NCBI RefSeq assembly: GCF_030287405.1
Contig: NZ_JASVVV010000001.1
Span: forward strand, 124,001-188,000
Direction: 5' to 3'
Length of the DNA stretch: 64,000 bases
Source: Halalkalicoccus sp. NIPERK01
Lineage (GTDB): Archaea; Halobacteriota; Halobacteria; Halobacteriales; Halalkalicoccaceae
In this document: piece after piece, positions 60,368 through 64,000 of the stretch
Layout of the letters: every line of letters begins with the position of its first letter
Position numbering within the stretch: the stretch's first letter is position 1
Program-made: the position numbers and the translations under genes
Notes under the pieces: model-generated
Database searches by the model: none
Told to the model about the DNA's origin: nothing
What the model saw: only the letters and a program-made list of their open reading frames with translations

Positions 60368-60579
60368 CACTCGCGGTCCCGGGTCCTGATCCGCAGCGTG
60401 CCGTCGACCCGCCAGTGGGCGTAATCGGCGTCGTCGCCGGTCTTGCTCGGGACGTCCACCTCCATGTCCTCGAACTCGTAGGTGATCTCCGCGCCCCGCC
60501 CGGTCAGGCGGTCGTAGAGGCCGATCGCGAGTTCGGGCCACGTCTGTGTCTCCTCCATGTCCGGGTCGTCGGTGCTCAT
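60367..60579 (-). CDS. small unknown protein coupled to the gene at 60023
   Basis: A 70 aa acidic protein (MSTDDPDMEETQTWPELAIG ... EFEDMEVDVPSKTGDD ... RVDGTLRIRTRD). It has a predicted helix followed by a beta sheet. An ATG two codons upstream (60585) is possible. The pair 60023/60367 may make a heteromeric protein. Function is unknown. Confidence 0.65.
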   Translation of the reverse strand: MSTDDPDMEETQTWPELAIGLYDRLTGRGAEITYEFEDMEVDVPSKTGDDADYAHWRVDGTLRIRTRDRE

Positions 60580-60650
60580 GGGCATACTCGATACGACCGG
60601 AAGCCACGTTATAGTTCGGATCTGCTCGACGATCCAACAGGACGCCGCGG

Positions 60651-60658
60651 TTTTTTAC
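60651..60658 (+). promoter_or_regulatory. TATA-like element for the cupin gene
   Basis: TTTTTTAC is centred about 27 nt before the GTG at 60681, supporting a non-ATG leaderless start. Confidence 0.5.
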
Positions 60659-60680
60659 CCCCGTCCGGCGAGAACGAACC

Positions 60681-61037
60681 GTGTACACCCACCGCACCAT
60701 CGACGACGTCGACCCACAGGAGATCGAGGGGATCGAACCCCGTTTGCGGGCGATCGGCTACGAACTCCGCCCCGACGAGATGCGCCCGAGCGTCTGGGAG
60801 TACGCCGCGGGCGAGTCGAACAACCGGCACCGACAGGGCGAACAGGAGGAGCTGTACGTCGTCCTCTCGGGCAGTTTCGAGATGGAGATCGAGGGCGAGC
60901 GGATCGACCTGGCCGAGGGCGACGTGATCGTCGTCGAACCCGACGCGTGGCGACGGCTCACCGCCCGCGAGGACTCCCGACTGCTCGTCGTCGGCGCGCC
61001 CAACGTCCCGGACGACGGGATCGTCTACGAGGAGTGA
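60681..61037 (+). CDS. cupin-domain protein
   Basis: A 118 aa single cupin. HRQGEQEELYVVLSGSFEME supplies motif 1 (His/Glu) and LAEGDVIVVEPDAWRRLTA supplies motif 2, although the final His of motif 2 is Arg. It may bind a metal weakly. Start: the GTG at 60681 lies 27 nt after TTTTTTACC (60651-60658), so a leaderless GTG start is likely. The gene converges with the next by 13 nt. Confidence 0.85.
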   Translation: MYTHRTIDDVDPQEIEGIEPRLRAIGYELRPDEMRPSVWEYAAGESNNRHRQGEQEELYVVLSGSFEMEIEGERIDLAEGDVIVVEPDAWRRLTAREDSRLLVVGAPNVPDDGIVYEE

Positions 61038-61348
61038 TCGAGCCGGACCGTCTCCTCGACGACCAGCGTCGGCGAGGCTTCGAGGTCGACGAACTCCCGT
61101 GCGTCGGCCTGCACGCGCTCGCCCTCGGGGGACTCGAACGCCGCCGCGAGGTCCTCGGTCGACTCGAAGTAGAGCTCGACGATCCCGTCGTAGCCCGCCT
61201 TCTCGGGGTCGCGGGGCACCGAGGTGACGTACTTCTCGAGGTTCGGGAGCCGTTTCGCAAGCTCCGCGTGTTCGCCGCTCCAGCGCTCTTTGAACTCATC
61301 GTGGGTGATATCGTCGGCGCGCAACAGGAGCTGTACCATCTTGATCAT
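61025..61348 (-). CDS. EthD-family dimeric ferredoxin-fold protein
   Basis: A 107 aa alpha/beta-barrel protein (MIKMVQLLLRADDITHDEFKE then WSGEHAELAKRLPNLEKYV), matching the EthD pattern of a small dimer. Such proteins occur in oxidation pathways and in polyketide or ether degradation. No enzymatic motif is clear. The start at 61348 has an alternative ATG at 61339. Its end overlaps the cupin gene. Confidence 0.8.
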   Translation of the reverse strand: MIKMVQLLLRADDITHDEFKERWSGEHAELAKRLPNLEKYVTSVPRDPEKAGYDGIVELYFESTEDLAAAFESPEGERVQADAREFVDLEASPTLVVEETVRLDHSS

Positions 61349-61427
61349 ACACGAACCCTCACGCGCCGCCGGTTTCGGCCTGTCGGTTTCCGCTACGGTT
61401 ATCAGTGTGCGCTCCGTTGCCACGCCT

Positions 61428-61616
61428 ATGTTGGCACGTACCGAGCTTCGAACGCCACAACGGCGGGAGTGCGAATGCTGTAACCGACACGAGGTATGGG
61501 ACGCGAACCACGGCTGCTGGCGGATCGCCACCGACGATGACGGCGAGCGACTGACCGGCACCCGCCACTGTATCCACGAGTGGGACATCGACGGCACCTT
61601 CCGCCCCTACGAGTAG
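61428..61616 (+). CDS. small Cys-rich haloarchaeal protein
   Basis: A 62 aa protein with Cys15, Cys17, Cys18, Cys30 and Cys48 (RRECECCNRHEVWDANHGC and TRHCIHEWDIDGTFRPYE). It is probably a zinc-binding miniprotein; the HEWDIDGTFRPYE tail is something I associate with a conserved haloarchaeal family. GGTTATCAG at 61397-61405 is about 27 nt before the ATG, so it starts leaderless. The cutA gene follows immediately after its stop. Confidence 0.75.
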   Translation: MLARTELRTPQRRECECCNRHEVWDANHGCWRIATDDDGERLTGTRHCIHEWDIDGTFRPYE

Positions 61617-61955
61617 ATGCCGACGGCCTACATCACGGCCCCGCCCGACGCCGCACCCTCGCTCGCCCGCACCCTCGTCGAGGAGCGCCTCGCCGCCTGC
61701 GTCAACCGCCTTCCCATCACTTCGAAGTACCGCTGGGACGGCGAGGTCGTCGCCGAGGAGGAGGTCCTCCTGCTCGCGAAGACCACCGACGAGCGCTATC
61801 CCGACCTCCGTGAGCGCGTCGAGTCGGACCACCCCCACGAGGTGCCCTGCATCGAGCGCTTCGAGGAGGCGGACGTCCTCCCCGCGTTCGCCGAGTGGGT
61901 CGCGGACGCGACTCAGCGCAGTTCCGAGAGCACCGACAGCGCGCCCGACGAGTAG
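61617..61955 (+). CDS. cutA: divalent-cation tolerance protein CutA
   Basis: A 112 aa CutA1 protein: TAYITAPPDAAPSLARTLVEERLAACVNRLP, then SKYRWDGEVVAEEEVLLLAKT and HPHEVPCIERF, the trimeric ferredoxin-like pattern. CutA binds copper and other divalent metals. The short Ser/Asp-rich tail is haloarchaeal. It begins one base after the previous stop codon. Its end overlaps the convergent HAD gene by 43 nt. Confidence 0.92.
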   Translation: MPTAYITAPPDAAPSLARTLVEERLAACVNRLPITSKYRWDGEVVAEEEVLLLAKTTDERYPDLRERVESDHPHEVPCIERFEEADVLPAFAEWVADATQRSSESTDSAPDE

Positions 61956-62584
61956 CCCTCCGCCGTGACCTCGTCGGCGGCCGCGAGCGCCGCCTCGTCG
62001 GCGTTCGCCACCGCGAACGACCGGCCAACGACCGAGAACGTCGAGACGTCGTTCTCGGAGTCCCCGATGGCGACGAACTGCTCGACTGGGCGACCGAGCG
62101 CCCGACAGACCGCGCGCAGGCCCTCGCCCTTCGTGATCGCGGGGTCCTTGACGTGGTAGGCGTAGCCCGTATCGACGACTTCCAACCCGTGATCCTCGGC
62201 GAGCGCTTCGAGGGGGGCGAGCGGCGAGGCGCGGTTGACGGCGACCTCGGTCTCGCGCCACCGGTTGACGAGGTCGCTCTCGCCCCAGCCCAGATCGTAG
62301 CCCGCCTCGCGGTACTCGCGGGCGACCTCACGGGGGGCGCTGGCGTCACCGGTGATGCGGATCTCGTCGCCCGCGAGGACGATGCCGCCGTTCTCGGCGA
62401 TGACGAGGGTCGGGATGCCGACGAACTGACACAGCGCGACGGGGTAGGGAAACGCCTTCCCGGTGGCGATCACGACCGGCGCGGGCCATCCTCGGAGTTC
62501 CTCGAAGGCGCGGGGATCGACCGCGCTCGATCCGTCCCCTCGGGTGATCGTGCCGTCGATGTCGACGACGATCGGTGGGGTCAT
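61913..62584 (-). CDS. archaeal-type phosphoglycolate phosphatase (HAD superfamily)
   Basis: A 223 aa HAD-IIB hydrolase. Motif I is VVDIDGTITRGDG, motif II IATGKAF, the Lys region AITKGEGLRAV, and motif IV AIGDSENDVSTFSVVG. The length and family fit archaeal PGP, which removes phosphate from 2-phosphoglycolate. The assignment of substrate is from family resemblance only. Confidence 0.9.
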   Translation of the reverse strand: MTPPIVVDIDGTITRGDGSSAVDPRAFEELRGWPAPVVIATGKAFPYPVALCQFVGIPTLVIAENGGIVLAGDEIRITGDASAPREVAREYREAGYDLGWGESDLVNRWRETEVAVNRASPLAPLEALAEDHGLEVVDTGYAYHVKDPAITKGEGLRAVCRALGRPVEQFVAIGDSENDVSTFSVVGRSFAVANADEAALAAADEVTAEGYSSGALSVLSELR

Positions 62585-62662
62585 ACCCTCCCTTCGAACG
62601 CCCGCGGATAAACTGGCGGCGATCCGTTCTCATATCAACATCAACGGTTATGGTTCTCCACC

Positions 62663-63178
62663 ATGTCGTGGGGACAGATGACACGGAATACGATCATGCT
62701 AGCCATCGGGGGGCTCTCGGTCGCGCTGTTGGTGGCGGCGGCGCTCGGAACGTATCGGGTCTTCTCGTATCTCGCCGCGCTGTTCATCCTGGCGACGGTC
62801 GCGTCGGCGTCGATAGAGCGCGCCGGGGGGGAGTTGGACCTCGCACCGTACACGGGACTGATCGCCGGCCTCGGCGCGTTGTTCCTGATCGGGCTGACCG
62901 GGATCTGGCTGACGTGGGCGCCCGGGACGACCGAGTTTACCTACCTGCTGGGCCTCCCGACCTCGACGTTCTTCTACGTGCTGTTCATCTGGGCGCTGCC
63001 GCTCGCGGGGGCGATCTACTACTCGCTGCTCTTCGACCGGATCGGGGGCGAGGACGTCGTCGAGTCGATCATCGCGGACGCCCGCGAGGCCCAGTCGGAC
63101 GGGTCGTTCCCGCTGGTCCCCCGGCGGGTAGACTCCCCGCCCGAGCGGAGCGAACGGGGTGAGCCGACCGATGACTGA
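62663..63178 (+). CDS. small membrane protein paired with a sodium:solute symporter
   Basis: A 171 aa protein with about four hydrophobic segments (IMLAIGGLSVALLVAAALG, FSYLAALFILATVASASI, LIAGLGALFLIGLTGIW, FFYVLFIWALPLAGAIYY) and a polar tail. It overlaps the symporter by 8 nt, which suggests a partner, as DUF3311-type proteins are in other symporter pairs. A DUF assignment is not certain. Confidence 0.75.
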   Translation: MSWGQMTRNTIMLAIGGLSVALLVAAALGTYRVFSYLAALFILATVASASIERAGGELDLAPYTGLIAGLGALFLIGLTGIWLTWAPGTTEFTYLLGLPTSTFFYVLFIWALPLAGAIYYSLLFDRIGGEDVVESIIADAREAQSDGSFPLVPRRVDSPPERSERGEPTDD

Positions 63179-64000
63179 CCTCCTCCCGCTTCAGGAGGGG
63201 ATCCCCGTCGCCGACGACCCCGTGATCCTGCTGTTCGGGGCGGTCTACCTGCTGGTGGTCGTCCTGATCGGCGTCTGGGGCTATCTCCGAACGAAGACGA
63301 CGGGCGACTTCCTCATCACCGGCAAGAGCGTCGGCACGTGGGTGCTCGCGATGACCGCCTTCTCGGTGATCCAGTCGGGGTTCGGCTTCGTCGGCGGGCC
63401 CGAACTCGTCTACGAGTTCGGCATGACCGGCATGTGGATCTTCTTCAGCGCGCCGCTCGGCTTCCTCATCACGTGGGTCCTGCTGGCGAAACGGATGCGC
63501 CTGCTGGCGGACATCCGCAACGTCCTCACGCTCGCGGACGGGATGTACGTCCGCTACGAGAGCGACGCGGTCCGCGGACTGACCGGGCTCGCGGTGGCGG
63601 TCGGGGTGATCGCGTATCTCGCGACCAACCTCGCTGCCCTGCAGTACGTCATGCGGGCGATCTTCGGGATCCCCGTGATCTGGGGGCTGGTCGGCGGGGC
63701 GGCGATCCTGCTGGCCTACAGCATGCTCGGCGGGATGATCGCGGGCGTCTGGACCGACTTCCTGCAGGCGATCACGATGATCGTCGGCGCGGTGTTCGTC
63801 CTCGCGTACGCGCTCTCCTTCGGCGGCGGGATGGAGGGGATCTCGCGCAACCTCGCGAGCGCGGACCCGGACCTGATCTCGCCGTTCGGCACGATGGGCG
63901 GGGAGACGGCGGCGATCTTCGCCGCGCTCGCGTGGTGGGTGCTGTTCTCGGTCGGCGCGGCCGGCCAGCCCCACCTCGTGACGAAGTTCTACATGAGCAA
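63171..64000 (+). CDS. sodium:solute symporter family protein (partial)
   Basis: At least 276 aa of an SSS-family (SLC5-type) symporter, open at the right edge. YLRTKTTGDFLITGKSVGTWV and AYSMLGGMIAGVWTDFLQAITMI are family hallmarks, and the membrane spans follow the LeuT-like order. It should move a solute with Na+. The substrate is not determined. The start (ATG at 63171) overlaps the upstream membrane gene. Confidence 0.9.
   Translation, partial: MTDLLPLQEGIPVADDPVILLFGAVYLLVVVLIGVWGYLRTKTTGDFLITGKSVGTWVLAMTAFSVIQSGFGFVGGPELVYEFGMTGMWIFFSAPLGFLITWVLLAKRMRLLADIRNVLTLADGMYVRYESDAVRGLTGLAVAVGVIAYLATNLAALQYVMRAIFGIPVIWGLVGGAAILLAYSMLGGMIAGVWTDFLQAITMIVGAVFVLAYALSFGGGMEGISRNLASADPDLISPFGTMGGETAAIFAALAWWVLFSVGAAGQPHLVTKFYMS

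Noticed and set aside
1-64000. CRISPR array, rRNA operon, insertion sequence or provirus
   Set aside because: No regularly spaced repeats, rRNA-like sequence, transposase, integrase or capsid gene was seen on either strand.

Overview
The window looks like a chromosomal segment of a halophilic archaeon (class Halobacteria). It has very high GC, strongly acidic proteins, archaeal ribosomal proteins S15 and S3Ae, KEOPS Pcc1, RibL, a halocyanin-like copper protein, Tat lipoproteins, and many genes whose ATG lies about 27 nt after a TATA element (leaderless transcription). I see no rRNA, CRISPR array or intact insertion sequence. One tRNA-Ala(GGC) is present.

Layout. 0-7 kb: a large rifampicin-phosphotransferase-like PEP/ATP protein, a PQQ-type sugar dehydrogenase lipoprotein, a UspA protein behind an AT-rich island, a MaoC protein, a decayed DUF5058-like membrane gene and a TRIC/UPF0126 channel. 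7-32 kb: a catabolic island for aromatic or other acyl-CoA compounds. It holds a 3-hydroxyacyl-CoA dehydrogenase, four crotonases (one with PaaG-like rather than hydratase residues), a double-hotdog protein, a complete Liv-type ABC importer, a two-subunit CoA-transferase, a small winged-helix protein, a benzoate-CoA-ligase-like enzyme, a [2Fe-2S] ferredoxin, the ring-epoxidase genes paaA-paaD(N)-paaB-paaC-paaD(C), an acyl-CoA dehydrogenase, an aldehyde dehydrogenase, an aryl-alcohol dehydrogenase, and a thiolase coupled to an HMG-CoA-synthase-like/DUF35 fusion. 32-36.4 kb: a tightly overlapped operon of a small unknown protein, a catalytic UbiD, a UbiD paralogue without the acidic catalytic motif, and a metallo-beta-lactamase-fold hydrolase.

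36-64 kb is mostly core genome: small zinc-motif proteins, a CinA-type protein, a regulator, TrkH, tRNA-Ala, rps15-Cdc45/RecJ-like-pcc1-rps3ae, halocyanin, archaetidylserine synthase, a HEAT-repeat protein, a secreted PLD-type protein, RecJ/DHH exonuclease, JAMM protease with RibL, PurM, M48 and M50 proteases, TraB, a TackOD1-like zinc protein, small enzymes, CutA, a phosphoglycolate-phosphatase-like HAD protein, and a sodium:solute symporter cut by the right edge.

How the genes may work together (inference). Alcohol and aldehyde dehydrogenases feed an aryl acid. The Liv importer may bring in a related substrate. The CoA ligase or CoA-transferase activates it. PaaABC with split PaaD and the ferredoxin epoxidises the ring. 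The PaaG-like isomerase, crotonases, 3-hydroxyacyl-CoA dehydrogenase and thiolase then run beta-oxidation to acetyl-CoA. Two ATACG-N4-5-CGTAT palindromes in the gap after the ligase and a weaker one before paaA could be a shared operator. The most unusual items are the split PaaD, the UbiD/pseudo-UbiD operon, and the thiolase partner that lacks the synthase cysteine.
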